DNA from: CAIUGU01 sp965279735 | GTDB lineage: Bacteria; Pseudomonadota; Gammaproteobacteria; Steroidobacterales; Steroidobacteraceae | Direction of reading: 5' to 3' | Length of the DNA stretch: 64,000 bases | NCBI GenBank assembly: GCA_965279735.1 | Contig: OZ257260.1 | Coordinates: forward strand, 1,736,001-1,800,000 | Shown: positions 25,642 through 34,924 of the stretch, in pieces | How positions within the stretch are numbered: position 1 is the stretch's first letter | Layout: the number at the start of each line of letters is the position of its first letter | Notes under the pieces: generated by a model | What the model was told of the DNA's origin: nothing | Databases searched by the model: none | The model's input: only the letters and a program-made list of their open reading frames with translations | Position numbers and translations under genes: made by a program

Positions 25642-26526
25642 TCAGGCCTTGGCTTCCATCCACTTGCGGATGCGCCGGGCGTCGGCGACACGGGTGTACT
25701 TGCCGAAGGAATTGAGGAGGACGATCACGACCGACCGCCCCTGGATCTCCGCCTTCATGACGAGGCACTGGCCGGCATCCCGCGTATAGCCCGTTTTCTG
25801 GACCGCGATGTCCCAGTCCGCCTTCGTGACCAGCGTGTTCGTATTGTGGAATTCCAGCATCTGCTTGCCCACCGGCACGGCATAGCCCTTGTGGGTGGAG
25901 TACTTGCTGATGAGCGGATCCGCTGCTGCCGTCATCACGAGACGCGTCAGGTCCGCGGCACTGGAAACGTTCCGGCTCGACAGCCCCGTCGGATCGACAA
26001 ACCGGGTGTTCTTCATCCCCAGGGCCTGGGCCCTGGCGTTCATTGCGCGGACGAAGGCCGGCAGCCCACCGGGATAGTTGCGTCCCAGCGCATGCGCCGC
26101 CCGGTTCTCCGATGACATCAGCGCCAGATGGAGCAGGTCCCCGCGGCTCAACGATGTACCGATGGTCAGGCGGGAGGTCGAACCCAGTTCGGTGTCCCGG
26201 TCCTCGCTCGTGATCTTGACCCTTTCGTCCATCGACTGGTGGCCTTCCAGCACGACGAGGGCGGTCATGAGCTTGGTGATGGACGCGACCGGGAGAACGG
26301 CATCGGCCTTCCGGGAATAGAGGACCGAGGAGTCGGCGGCATCCAGCACCATCACCGAACTCGACTTGAGATCGGGAACGACGATCCGGGGGCGGGACGA
26401 CTTTGCCGCGGCGGCAGGCTTGGCATGCGCGGCCGGAGCAGATTGCGCGGAGGAGAAAAACAGCAGGCCGGGCAGGAGAACAAGGACCGGGGCGAGAACG
26501 CCAGTGAGCCAATGGGGGGTTCGCAT
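25642..26526 (-). CDS. pbpG: D-alanyl-D-alanine endopeptidase (PBP7/8 type)
   Basis: Starting at the ATG at 26526 (MRTPHWLTG), the protein has 294 residues with a signal peptide ending near SAQSAPA. The penicilloyl-serine transferase motifs are complete: SITK (active Ser and Lys), SEN, and KTG in VQKTGYTRDAGQCL. Length and lack of the C-terminal membrane anchor match PBP7 rather than DacA/DacC carboxypeptidases. It should cleave D-Ala-meso-DAP cross-links in periplasmic peptidoglycan. The upstream in-frame extension lacks a signal sequence and is less likely. Confidence 0.9.
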   Translation of the reverse strand: MRTPHWLTGVLAPVLVLLPGLLFFSSAQSAPAAHAKPAAAAKSSRPRIVVPDLKSSSVMVLDAADSSVLYSRKADAVLPVASITKLMTALVVLEGHQSMDERVKITSEDRDTELGSTSRLTIGTSLSRGDLLHLALMSSENRAAHALGRNYPGGLPAFVRAMNARAQALGMKNTRFVDPTGLSSRNVSSAADLTRLVMTAAADPLISKYSTHKGYAVPVGKQMLEFHNTNTLVTKADWDIAVQKTGYTRDAGQCLVMKAEIQGRSVVIVLLNSFGKYTRVADARRIRKWMEAKA

Positions 26527-26713
26527 CGTGATCCGGCGTTCTTCTTCTGCGGCAGGTGCGAGGAATTCTAGCGGATAGATCGTCGCGCGTCGTGCGGTAG
26601 TTCCCGATCCCGGCACGGACGAGGGCTGGCTGATCCATGAGGCATCTCCTGAGCCGTATCGCGAATGCTACAGTCGAGTCCCCGTTCATGGCTTCTTCAC
26701 CGGCTCGAAACCC

Positions 26714-29428
26714 ATGCTGCCCACGCTGCAAGACCTCGTCTGGAAACCGATCGACCAGCAGCTCGCGACCCGGCTTCTAGAGCAGCTCGTCTACCCCGGT
26801 TCCGCTGCCGTCGGCCATTTCGAGGACTACGAAGTCAGCGGCCAGCTCGCCGCCATTTCCGTCTACCGCAAATTCCTGCTGCTTCGGCTCGCCATCACGC
26901 TGGGGCCCGATGAACCGGTGCAGCCGCCGATCTATGCGCTCTGGGACGAACAGGCAAAGCTGCTGCATCTCGATGGCACCAGCACTCCGGTCCACCAGGC
27001 GAACGACATCGAGCAGCTCAAGCTCGATGCAACGACGGCAGCCGAATACATCCGGCTGTTCTGCCTGGCTGTGCGGGGCGACCAGGGTCCCTTCCGGCTG
27101 GTGGAAGCCGGACCCGAGACAGCGGTCGAAGGCGCCGAAAAGCTCGGGAACCTTGCCCATCCGCTGAAGCCCACGGGTACCGACGATCAGGGCCGCTTCC
27201 TGTTCGATGCGGTTGTCGCCTACCAGACGGATGTCTTCACCTCGACCTTTGCAGTGGCCAGCGGCGGCGCCATCGAAATGGTCGGCGATACCCATGTGTT
27301 CGGCGATGTCCCCGAAGCTGCACTGCCGGAATTGCCCGCCCTCGGCGATCCGCACCAGTTGCGCGTCGCGATGCTCGCCAGCGCCGTCCCTCCGCCTCCT
27401 GTCCCGCCAACCGCGACACCGCCACCTGATCCCACTCCCAAACGGGCAACCAAGCCGACGCTGCGAATCCTCGTGGAGTTGCTGCTGACACAGGCACTGC
27501 GCACCCGCTCGCGCCACCGGCTGATCGAATACTTCAACGCGACGCGGACAGGCAGCGAAGTGCTGAACCATTTCGCCGAACTGGTCTGTGAAGCGTTCCC
27601 CGTTGTCGTCATCGAGAGCAGCCTGCCCTTCGTCGAAGAGACCATTGGCGAAATCGTGATGGAGCGTGCTCAGCCGAAGCAGAGCATCACCCTCGCCCGT
27701 GCTTCCACTGGTGGCGACGACGCGCAGATCTCGCTCGATGTGCCTTCCGGACCTTCCTTGGTGCTGCTGCCCCTGCAGGTGTACCGGCGCGTCATGAATC
27801 TCGACCGTCTCGCGTTCGACCTGGCTTCGCGCGATGCCGCGGCGATCATCGCCTGCGATCGCTTCGACCAGTTGCCGGAAAGCCTGCGCCGTCTCACCGA
27901 CGTGACGCTGCGCCTTTCGTCTGTGGATTCGGCCGTGTTCGGCGGAGTGTTTGAACAGGTGATGGGCACGCCGCTCACGCCGGGCTGGGACAGCGGTGGC
28001 GACGCGTGGGTGAAGCATCTGCTGCACACCGACTTTGAACAGCCGCGCCGCCTCGGCATGCAGCCGGACAAGGCGCTCGACTATGTGCGCTCGATGGTGA
28101 TCGAACGGCTGGTGTCCGTGGATACGCAGGCCGAGATGGGTCTCGCGGACCTGCATGGGCTGGGTGAGGCGCGGCAGTTTGCACAGGACCTGATCGCAGA
28201 TATCCATGCGGCCATCCGCGGCGAGATCCCGTGGAACCAGGTCGATCGCGGCGCGCTGCTCGTCGGCCCGCCTGGAACCGGCAAGACCACACTCGCGCGG
28301 GCAATCGCCAAGGATTGCGGGGTGCGCTTCATCAATGCGAGTGCAACCGGCTGGCAGGCCTCCGGCGATCATCTCGGCCATCACATCGCCGCCATCCGCA
28401 AGACGTTTGCCGAAGCCCGCGGCTATGCACCGTCGATCCTCTTCATCGACGAGATCGACAGTCTCGGCAACCGCGAAACCTTCGAGGGCCGCGGCTCGCA
28501 GTACCAGACGGAAGTCGTGAACGCGGTGCTTGAGCAGATCCAGGACATCGATCCCGCAGCCCCGGTCTTCGTGATCGGCGCGACCAACAACGTCGATCGC
28601 GTCGATACGGCCTTGCGCCGCTCCGGACGGCTGGATCGCGTCATCCACATACCGCGGCCAAGCAGCGACGCACTCAAGCAGATCTTCGAGCATTACCTCA
28701 AGCGGGCCGCCAAGCACACGGCGATCGACGCAGCCGTGGATACGAAATCACTGGGCGGCCTGTCGCTCGGACTGACGGGCGCCGACGTCGAGCGGATCGT
28801 TCGCGGTGCTTCACGCCGCGCGCGCAAGGAACGCCGATCGTTGAGCCAGCAGGACGTCATCGCCGAGATCACCAACAAGCCGCGCAACGCGACCGAATCC
28901 CTGCGCATGACCCCTGCCGAAATCGAACGGGTGGCCTGGCACGAATCCGGCCATGCGCTTGCGATGCTGCTGAGTTCGTCGCGGGGCTCGGATATCGGGT
29001 TCGTCACGGTGGTGCCCCGCGCGGATGGCTCGCTGGGCTTTGTCGCCCCGCTGCCGGACGAACGCGTCAGCCTCACCCGCCGCGACTACGACGAGACGCT
29101 CGAGGTCTATCTCGGCGGGCGCGCAGCCGAAGAAATCCGCTTCGGCGCGGAAGGCATCAGCAGTGGTGCATCGAGCGATCTGCGGGGTGCGACTGCGCTG
29201 GCCTCCCTGCTTCTCACGCGACTGGGACTCGGCGGTCCGCGGCAACTGCGCTGGCAGGAACAACTCGCCGACAGCGACCGGCCCGCCCTGGAAGCCATCC
29301 TCGTTGAAGCCTACGAACGTGTGCTCGGGAAACTCCACGCGAATCGCGACCGCCTGAAGCATCTCGCCGAGACACTGCTGGCGAGGCAGGAATTGACGGG
29401 CGACGAGGTGAGGGGTTTGGTACCGTAA
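26714..29428 (+). CDS. soluble FtsH-like AAA+ zinc metalloprotease
   Basis: The 904-residue protein has a unique 500-residue N-terminal region with a Pro-rich linker (about 225-245), then an AAA+ domain with Walker A GPPGTGKTT (about 517), Walker B ILFIDEIDS, sensor-1 VIGATNNVD and second-region RRSGRLDR. The M41 peptidase domain follows: zinc site HESGH (about 743) and third ligand Asp in SSGASSDLRGAT, with LGGRAAEEIRFG. FtsH normally has two N-terminal membrane helices and is about 640 residues; I see no membrane segment here, so it is a cytosolic relative with its own N-terminal, probably substrate- or partner-binding, region. No good ribosome site precedes the ATG. Confidence 0.88.
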   Translation: MLPTLQDLVWKPIDQQLATRLLEQLVYPGSAAVGHFEDYEVSGQLAAISVYRKFLLLRLAITLGPDEPVQPPIYALWDEQAKLLHLDGTSTPVHQANDIEQLKLDATTAAEYIRLFCLAVRGDQGPFRLVEAGPETAVEGAEKLGNLAHPLKPTGTDDQGRFLFDAVVAYQTDVFTSTFAVASGGAIEMVGDTHVFGDVPEAALPELPALGDPHQLRVAMLASAVPPPPVPPTATPPPDPTPKRATKPTLRILVELLLTQALRTRSRHRLIEYFNATRTGSEVLNHFAELVCEAFPVVVIESSLPFVEETIGEIVMERAQPKQSITLARASTGGDDAQISLDVPSGPSLVLLPLQVYRRVMNLDRLAFDLASRDAAAIIACDRFDQLPESLRRLTDVTLRLSSVDSAVFGGVFEQVMGTPLTPGWDSGGDAWVKHLLHTDFEQPRRLGMQPDKALDYVRSMVIERLVSVDTQAEMGLADLHGLGEARQFAQDLIADIHAAIRGEIPWNQVDRGALLVGPPGTGKTTLARAIAKDCGVRFINASATGWQASGDHLGHHIAAIRKTFAEARGYAPSILFIDEIDSLGNRETFEGRGSQYQTEVVNAVLEQIQDIDPAAPVFVIGATNNVDRVDTALRRSGRLDRVIHIPRPSSDALKQIFEHYLKRAAKHTAIDAAVDTKSLGGLSLGLTGADVERIVRGASRRARKERRSLSQQDVIAEITNKPRNATESLRMTPAEIERVAWHESGHALAMLLSSSRGSDIGFVTVVPRADGSLGFVAPLPDERVSLTRRDYDETLEVYLGGRAAEEIRFGAEGISSGASSDLRGATALASLLLTRLGLGGPRQLRWQEQLADSDRPALEAILVEAYERVLGKLHANRDRLKHLAETLLARQELTGDEVRGLVP

Positions 29429-29464
29429 CGACGACAGCAACGATTGACTCCAAGGGGAAAAACA

Positions 29465-29950
29465 ATGTCATTCAGAAGAATCAGCTGGACTGTCGCGATG
29501 GTGATGATTGTTGCGGGATCTGCTGACGTCCTGGCGGCCAGCCCGTCGGCGGCGGATCTCAAGCGCGGCGAATACCTCATACGCATTGGCGGTTGCAACG
29601 ACTGCCACACCGCGGGCTACGGCGAGAAAGGGGGGCAAGTTCCCATCGCCGCATGGCTGACCGGCGTTCCTGTGGGGTACCAGGGTCCGTGGGGCACGAC
29701 GTATCCGGCCAACCTGCGCCTGACGATGAACGCGATCACCGAAGATCAGTGGTTGCAGCAGGCAAGACTGCCGCGCCTGCCACCCATGCCCTGGTGGGCA
29801 CTCAAAGACATGACTGATGCGGACCTGCGTGCGGTCTACCAGTTCGTGCGTTCATTGGGGTCGGCCGGCGCGAAGACGCCCGCAGCGGTTGCACCGGGTG
29901 GCCAGGTGGCGACGCCATTTATCGTGATGGTGCCTCAGCCCTCACGCTGA
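29465..29950 (+). CDS. mono-haem c-type cytochrome
   Basis: The ATG at 29465 follows AAGGGG and gives 161 residues with a signal peptide (ending VLAAS). The haem site is CNDCH at about residue 44 in RIGGCNDCHTAGYGEKGG; the Met axial ligand is probably in LPPMPWWALKDMTDADLRAVYQFVRSLG, the usual end of cytochrome subunits of periplasmic dehydrogenases. It lies 36 bases after the protease gene, but a functional link is doubtful. Its electron partner is not in the window. Confidence 0.88.
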   Translation: MSFRRISWTVAMVMIVAGSADVLAASPSAADLKRGEYLIRIGGCNDCHTAGYGEKGGQVPIAAWLTGVPVGYQGPWGTTYPANLRLTMNAITEDQWLQQARLPRLPPMPWWALKDMTDADLRAVYQFVRSLGSAGAKTPAAVAPGGQVATPFIVMVPQPSR

Positions 29951-30046
29951 TCCGGCGAGCTCAAGCCAGTCAGGCCGGGGAGCCCATTCCGTTAGGGGTT
30001 TCCCCCAATTCCTGCGCCTTTCATCAAGGCTGGCGCGGGATGGCCG

Positions 30047-32113
30047 ATGCAGACCCTGCAGACCGAATCCACGAGGATCCTGTCAAGCCGTTGCAGTGGA
30101 GAAACATTGGCTCTCGAGAGGAAAAAAGGCGCGTCAAGGGAAGGAAGCCGCGAGCCCGTCGTTCGCCCTTCCGCGCATGATCATACGGTCCAGTTCTACG
30201 AGGACGACGCGTTCCTCGTGGATCGCGTGTGCCGTTTTGTCCGTGAAGGCATCGAAGCCGGACACGCAACGATCGTCATTGCAACCGCTCCGCATCGTGC
30301 CGCGATCAAGGCCCGCCTGCTCTTCCTGGGGTTCGACCTCGATGGGGAGGAAAACAGCCACAGCTGTGTGCAGCTTGATGCGGAAGCGACCCTCGAAGCG
30401 TTGCTGGTCGATGGCTGGCCCGATGCCGACCGGTTCAAACAGACTGCCTCAGCCATTCTCGCGGGCGTCGGCCGCCGCAACCGCCCGATCCGCGCCTTCG
30501 GTGAAATGGTGGCACTGCTCTGGGCGCGCGGGTTGCCGGAAGCCGCTCTTCGCCTTGAACAGCTCTGGAACGAGCTGATCAGCGAGCACTCCATCTATCT
30601 GCTCTGTGCGTATCCCATTCACGGCTTCCAGGGAGCGCAGGACGGCGAACACCTGCAGCACATCTGCAACGAGCACAGCCACGTGGTGCCCGCAGAGAGC
30701 TACTCGGCGCTGCCGACCGTACGCGCGCGATTGCAGGCTGTTACCCGCCTGCAGCGTCAATCTGCACTGCTGCAAACATCCGTGTCCGAGCGGCAGGAGA
30801 CCGAGCAGCAGATCCGGCGTCTTGCGGAGTACGACACGGTGACGGGACTGCCGAACAGGGCGCTGCTGCTCGACCGGCTCGAGCAGGCAGTGAAGCATGC
30901 GCGGCGCGATGGCAATGTCATGGCTCTGGTTCATCTCGACCTCGACCGCTTCACCTTGATCAACGACACGCTTGGCCACGGCGCCGGCGATGAAGTCCTG
31001 CGTATCGTGGCCGCCAGATTGCAGACCGAGACTCGCGACGTCGACACGGTTGCGCGCCTCGATGGGGATGATTTCGCACTCGTGCTCGGCGACCTCGACT
31101 CTACCGATGCGGCGATCCGTGTGGCTGAACGCCTGCTGCATGCTTTCGCTGCTCCGATCGTCATTGAAGCCCAGACGCTGTACGTGAGCCCAAGCATCGG
31201 CCTCTCGCTGTATCCGGCCGATTCGGACAACGCCGACACCCTGCTCAACCACGCCAACATGGCCATGCGCAAGGCAAAGCGCCAGGGTGGCAACCGGCAC
31301 CAGTTCTTCACCCGCAGTCTCGAAGCCCGTTCGCAGGAACGCCTGACTCTTGAATCCCGGCTGCGTCACGCGCTGGAACAGAACGAACTTCTGCTGCACT
31401 ACCAGCCGGTCTACGACCTGCGCACCGGCCTGATCGAATCGGTGGAGGCACTCGTTCGCTGGCAGCCGCCTGGCGAACCGCTGATATCGCCAGCGCAGTT
31501 CATTCCGATCGCGGAAGAAACCGGTCTCATCGTGCCGATGGGCGAGTGGGTGCTGAAGACTGCATGTGCGCAGACAAAAGTCTGGCACGACCAGGGCTGG
31601 ACGGATCTCAAGCTGGCGGTGAACTTCTCGGCCCGACAGCTGCGGGAACCTGCTGTCATCACGATGCTGAATCGCACGCTGCTCGCAACGGGATTGAATC
31701 CGCGCTCCCTGACCATTGAACTGACCGAAGGCACGCTGCTTGAAGATGTCACGACGACGTCGATGACATTGCAGTGCCTCAAGACGCTCGGTGTCCGTCT
31801 TTCACTTGACGACTTCGGTACGGCGTACTCGTCGCTCGGCTATCTCAAGCGCTTGCCGATCGACATCCTGAAGATCGACCAGTCGTTCGTGCGGGATCTG
31901 GCAACAGACGCCGGCAACGCCGCCATCGTCACTGCGATCCTTGCCATGGCCAGGGCCTTCAATCTGCATGTCGTCGCAGAGGGCATCGAAACCGAAGCGC
32001 AGCTCGCCTTCCTCAGGAAGCAGGAATGCCCCGCCATCCAGGGGTATCTGCTCAGCAGGCCGGTCGCCGCAGACCAGATCGCGGCGCTCCTGGAAAAACC
32101 CTCACTTCCATAA
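30047..32113 (+). CDS. MEDS-GGDEF-EAL cyclic-di-GMP signalling protein
   Basis: The 688-residue protein has no membrane segment. Residues about 40-230 form a MEDS/DcmR-like sensory domain (HDHTVQFYEDDAFLVDRVCRFV). The GGDEF domain (about 265-430) has LTGLPNRALL-like start EYDTVTGLPNRALL, but the signature is DGDDF rather than GGDEF, with an RxxD inhibitory-site motif (RDVD) five residues before. The EAL domain (about 440-680) is intact: VEALVRW, NFSARQL, ELTEG, LDDFGTAYSSLGYL, KIDQSF, EGIETEAQ and QGYLLSRP. So it should mainly degrade c-di-GMP, with the GGDEF domain perhaps regulatory. The first 20 residues are uncertain. Confidence 0.9.
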   Translation: MQTLQTESTRILSSRCSGETLALERKKGASREGSREPVVRPSAHDHTVQFYEDDAFLVDRVCRFVREGIEAGHATIVIATAPHRAAIKARLLFLGFDLDGEENSHSCVQLDAEATLEALLVDGWPDADRFKQTASAILAGVGRRNRPIRAFGEMVALLWARGLPEAALRLEQLWNELISEHSIYLLCAYPIHGFQGAQDGEHLQHICNEHSHVVPAESYSALPTVRARLQAVTRLQRQSALLQTSVSERQETEQQIRRLAEYDTVTGLPNRALLLDRLEQAVKHARRDGNVMALVHLDLDRFTLINDTLGHGAGDEVLRIVAARLQTETRDVDTVARLDGDDFALVLGDLDSTDAAIRVAERLLHAFAAPIVIEAQTLYVSPSIGLSLYPADSDNADTLLNHANMAMRKAKRQGGNRHQFFTRSLEARSQERLTLESRLRHALEQNELLLHYQPVYDLRTGLIESVEALVRWQPPGEPLISPAQFIPIAEETGLIVPMGEWVLKTACAQTKVWHDQGWTDLKLAVNFSARQLREPAVITMLNRTLLATGLNPRSLTIELTEGTLLEDVTTTSMTLQCLKTLGVRLSLDDFGTAYSSLGYLKRLPIDILKIDQSFVRDLATDAGNAAIVTAILAMARAFNLHVVAEGIETEAQLAFLRKQECPAIQGYLLSRPVAADQIAALLEKPSLP

Positions 32114-32273
32114 CGAATAGCGGACGCAAACCCGCATCAAGCGGTGGATCCACCCGTCCACCGCGGAACGACGAGCGGCCTTGTTGGTCTACCCCAGCGC
32201 GCGATATGCTGCTGCGCGCTCGCGCTCGCAAGCTTCTTTCGTCAAAAATCCGGCCTGTCCTGAAAGACTCAAA

Positions 32274-34391
32274 ATGAAAGCAAAACGACTCCTGGGGAAA
32301 ACCGCCCTGCTCATCGCCATCCAGTCCGCCATGGGTGCTGCAAGTGCACAAGAGCTGGAATCGGTGGTGGTGACCGCGACGCGCATGCCGCAGTCGAGTT
32401 TCATCCTGCCGGTCGCGATCAGCCGGGTCGACGGTGACCTTCTGCAGGATGCGCGGCAGGAAGTGAATCTCTCGGAGTCGCTGGGACGGGTTCCCGGACT
32501 CGTTGCGCAGAACCGGCAGAACTATGCTCAGGATCTGCAGATTTCCATTCGCGGCTTCGGTGCGCGGTCGACGTTCGGCGTGCGTGGCGTGCGACTGTAT
32601 GCCGATGGCATCCCGGCCACGCTGCCGGATGGCCAGGGACAGGTTTCGCATTTCGACCTCGGCTCGGCGGGTCACATCGAGGTGCTTCGCGGCCCCTTCT
32701 CTTCCCTGTACGGAAATTCGTCAGGTGGCGTGATTGCGTTCTTCACCGAGGATGGCGCTCCCGGGTCCGAACTCACGGCTTCGGTCAGTGATGGCAGCTT
32801 CGGCTCGCGCCGCTACGCACTCAAGGCCACGGGCGAAGCGGGTCGTACCAACTACGTCGCCGACATCTCGCGCTTCGACACTGATGGTTACCGCGATCAT
32901 AGTGCCGCCACGCGCGATACCTTCAATGGCAAGGTGCGCTTCGCGCTGAACGACGCATCGAAGCTCACCGTCGTCGCCAACGCACAGAACCTGGATGCGG
33001 ATGATCCGCTGGGGCTCACGGCTGCACAGCTTGCAGCGGACCCGGAGCAGGCAGGCGCTGGCGCCATCGCTTTCAATACGCGCAAGACTGTCAGGCAGCA
33101 GCAGCTTGGCCTCAACTACGAACTCAACTTGACGAGCGCTGACACGATCGCAGCGACGGCATATGGCGGCCATCGCGAGACCGAACAGTTCCAGTCCATT
33201 CCCGTCGCCAGCCAGACGCCTGCGACCCACTCGGGCGGTGTCATCAGCCTGGACCGCAATTACTGGGGCAGCGATGCGCACTGGAGCCATTCGTTGTCAC
33301 TGGCTGGCCGGCCCGCGCAGATCACCGCAGGCCTGAGCTACGACAAGCTGGATGAAGAGCGCAAGGGCTACCAGAATTTCATCGGCGCGCAGCTCGGCAT
33401 CAAGGGACCTCTGCGGCGCGACGAATCGAACACGACGTTCAACTTCGACCAGTACCTGCAGGCGCAATGGGAACCTTCGGATCGCTGGCTGCTGCTGGCC
33501 GGCGTCCGGAACAGCAAGGTGAAGTTCGAATCCGAGGACCACTACGTTGTTGCCGGCAATGGCAACGACAGCGGCACGCGAACCTACACCGCGACGACGC
33601 CCGTGGCAGGCATCACTTTCCGCGCTACCGAAAACTTGAGCCTCTATACGGCCTACGGTGAAGGCTTCGAGACGCCGACGTTCAATGAACTTGCATACCG
33701 TTCAGCCAATGGCACGCAGACAGGGCTCAACCTGGGGCTCGCGGCAGCCACGAGCGAGCACTTCGAAATCGGCGTCAAGACAAGATTCAGTGACCGGTTT
33801 TCGTTGAACGCCGATGTCTTCCGCAGCAACACGAGCGACGAACTCGCCGTACTCGCGAACTCGGGCGGGCGAGCCGTATACCAGAACGTGGACAAGACGC
33901 AGCGTGAAGGCTTTGAAGCAGAATTTTCCGGCAACCTGGGGGCAGGCTTCACTACGGCTGTGGCCTACACCTGGCTGAAAGCGCGCTATGAAGAGCCGTT
34001 CTCCACCTGCACTGCCCTGCCTTGTGTAGTGAGCGTCGTCCCTGCGGACAACAGCATCCCGGGCATTCCCTCCACTTCCGTCTACGCTGAAGTGGCCTGG
34101 AAACATCCGGCGAGTGGCTTCTCTGCAGCAGTCGAAGGCCGCTACATGGGCGCTGTCTATACGGACGACCTGAACAGCTTGCGAACATCAAACGAGACGG
34201 TGGCCAACGTGCACTTCGGCCTGCAGCAGAATACGGGCAGCTGGCACCTGGAGGAATTCCTGCGCGTGGACAATATCGCCGATGTCGACTACGTCGGCTC
34301 GGTGATCGTCAACGAAAGCAACCAGCGTTACTTCGAGCCGGCACCGGGACGCACCTGGCTTGTGGGAATCAAGATTTCGGCAAGGCCCTGA
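32274..34391 (+). CDS. TonB-dependent outer-membrane receptor
   Basis: Starting at the ATG at 32274, the protein has 705 residues: signal peptide (ending ASAQ), TonB box region ESVVVTATR, plug domain with VNLSESLGRVPGLVAQNRQNYAQDLQISIRGFGARS condensed features (SIRGFG, IEVLRGPFSSLYGNSSGG), and a long beta-barrel with aromatic-rich strands (LSLYTAYGEGFETPTFNEL near the middle; final strands RTWLVGIKISARP). The closest familiar pattern is ferric-siderophore/FecA- or PupB-like receptors, but no ligand can be assigned. No TonB partner sits beside it, although a TonB-like AgmX protein lies at 43313. Confidence 0.92.
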   Translation: MKAKRLLGKTALLIAIQSAMGAASAQELESVVVTATRMPQSSFILPVAISRVDGDLLQDARQEVNLSESLGRVPGLVAQNRQNYAQDLQISIRGFGARSTFGVRGVRLYADGIPATLPDGQGQVSHFDLGSAGHIEVLRGPFSSLYGNSSGGVIAFFTEDGAPGSELTASVSDGSFGSRRYALKATGEAGRTNYVADISRFDTDGYRDHSAATRDTFNGKVRFALNDASKLTVVANAQNLDADDPLGLTAAQLAADPEQAGAGAIAFNTRKTVRQQQLGLNYELNLTSADTIAATAYGGHRETEQFQSIPVASQTPATHSGGVISLDRNYWGSDAHWSHSLSLAGRPAQITAGLSYDKLDEERKGYQNFIGAQLGIKGPLRRDESNTTFNFDQYLQAQWEPSDRWLLLAGVRNSKVKFESEDHYVVAGNGNDSGTRTYTATTPVAGITFRATENLSLYTAYGEGFETPTFNELAYRSANGTQTGLNLGLAAATSEHFEIGVKTRFSDRFSLNADVFRSNTSDELAVLANSGGRAVYQNVDKTQREGFEAEFSGNLGAGFTTAVAYTWLKARYEEPFSTCTALPCVVSVVPADNSIPGIPSTSVYAEVAWKHPASGFSAAVEGRYMGAVYTDDLNSLRTSNETVANVHFGLQQNTGSWHLEEFLRVDNIADVDYVGSVIVNESNQRYFEPAPGRTWLVGIKISARP

Positions 34392-34406
34392 TCAAGACGT
34401 TCACGC

Positions 34407-34442
34407 CTGACGCACGTGCTCCTGTCGGAGCGCGTGCGTCAG
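34407..34442. terminator. bidirectional terminator-like hairpin
   Basis: A 16-base stem (34407-34422 with 34427-34442; one mismatch) with a TGTC loop lies between the converging receptor gene and the small gene at 34456. The stem is strong; the T-run on the plus side is only CTTCTCC, so termination strength is uncertain. Confidence 0.6.
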
Positions 34443-34455
34443 CTTCTCCCTGGCC

Positions 34456-34767
34456 TCAAAGCAGTTTGTTTCTCGCCTTGTCCTGATCGTCGCTCGCGCT
34501 GTCGTAGTCGCGTTCGACATTCGGATCCTCTTCCTTCGCCCGCTGTTTGCCAGCGCGCTCCGCCCGCTCGACTTCCTTCTCTTCCTCCGGGCTCAGCTTT
34601 TTCGGGTTTTCGATCTCCTGCTTGCCGCGCGCGGATTCCACAAACTCCTGCGCGTGCTCCCTGTAGCGACGATCGGCTTCGATGTCGCCCTCACCCTGAT
34701 TGACCGGCTTGCCGGTGTTGCCGCTGTTGCCACTGTTCCCACTATTCATTGACTGCTTCGATCCCAT
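34456..34767 (-). CDS. small, highly charged hydrophilic protein
   Basis: The ATG at 34767 is preceded by AAGGAGA and gives 103 residues. The N-terminus is a Ser/Asn/Gly low-complexity stretch (MNSGNSGNSGNTGKP); the rest is Glu/Lys/Arg-rich and probably disordered or helical (KKLSPEEEKEVERAERAGKQ, DYDSASDDQDKARNKLL). There is no signal peptide or known domain. The composition resembles stress- or desiccation-associated hydrophilic proteins, but that is only a resemblance. Confidence 0.7.
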   Translation of the reverse strand: MGSKQSMNSGNSGNSGNTGKPVNQGEGDIEADRRYREHAQEFVESARGKQEIENPKKLSPEEEKEVERAERAGKQRAKEEDPNVERDYDSASDDQDKARNKLL

Positions 34768-34924
34768 GACATGTCTCCTTGCGGTGGGTTCAGGAGTCGA
34801 ACCCTTGAACACAGTGAGCAAGGGGCGTGCCAGCACGGGAAAGCCGTTGCGACCGGTCATCCAGCCGCACACGCCTTGAGCGCCATAGCGGAATTACACG
34901 AGGTCTTGTAACAAGCTCCACCAG

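Noticed and set aside
26777..28717. 646-residue open frame opposite the FtsH-like gene
   Set aside because: Antisense shadow in GC-rich DNA; the plus strand shows complete Walker, second-region and HESGH motifs.
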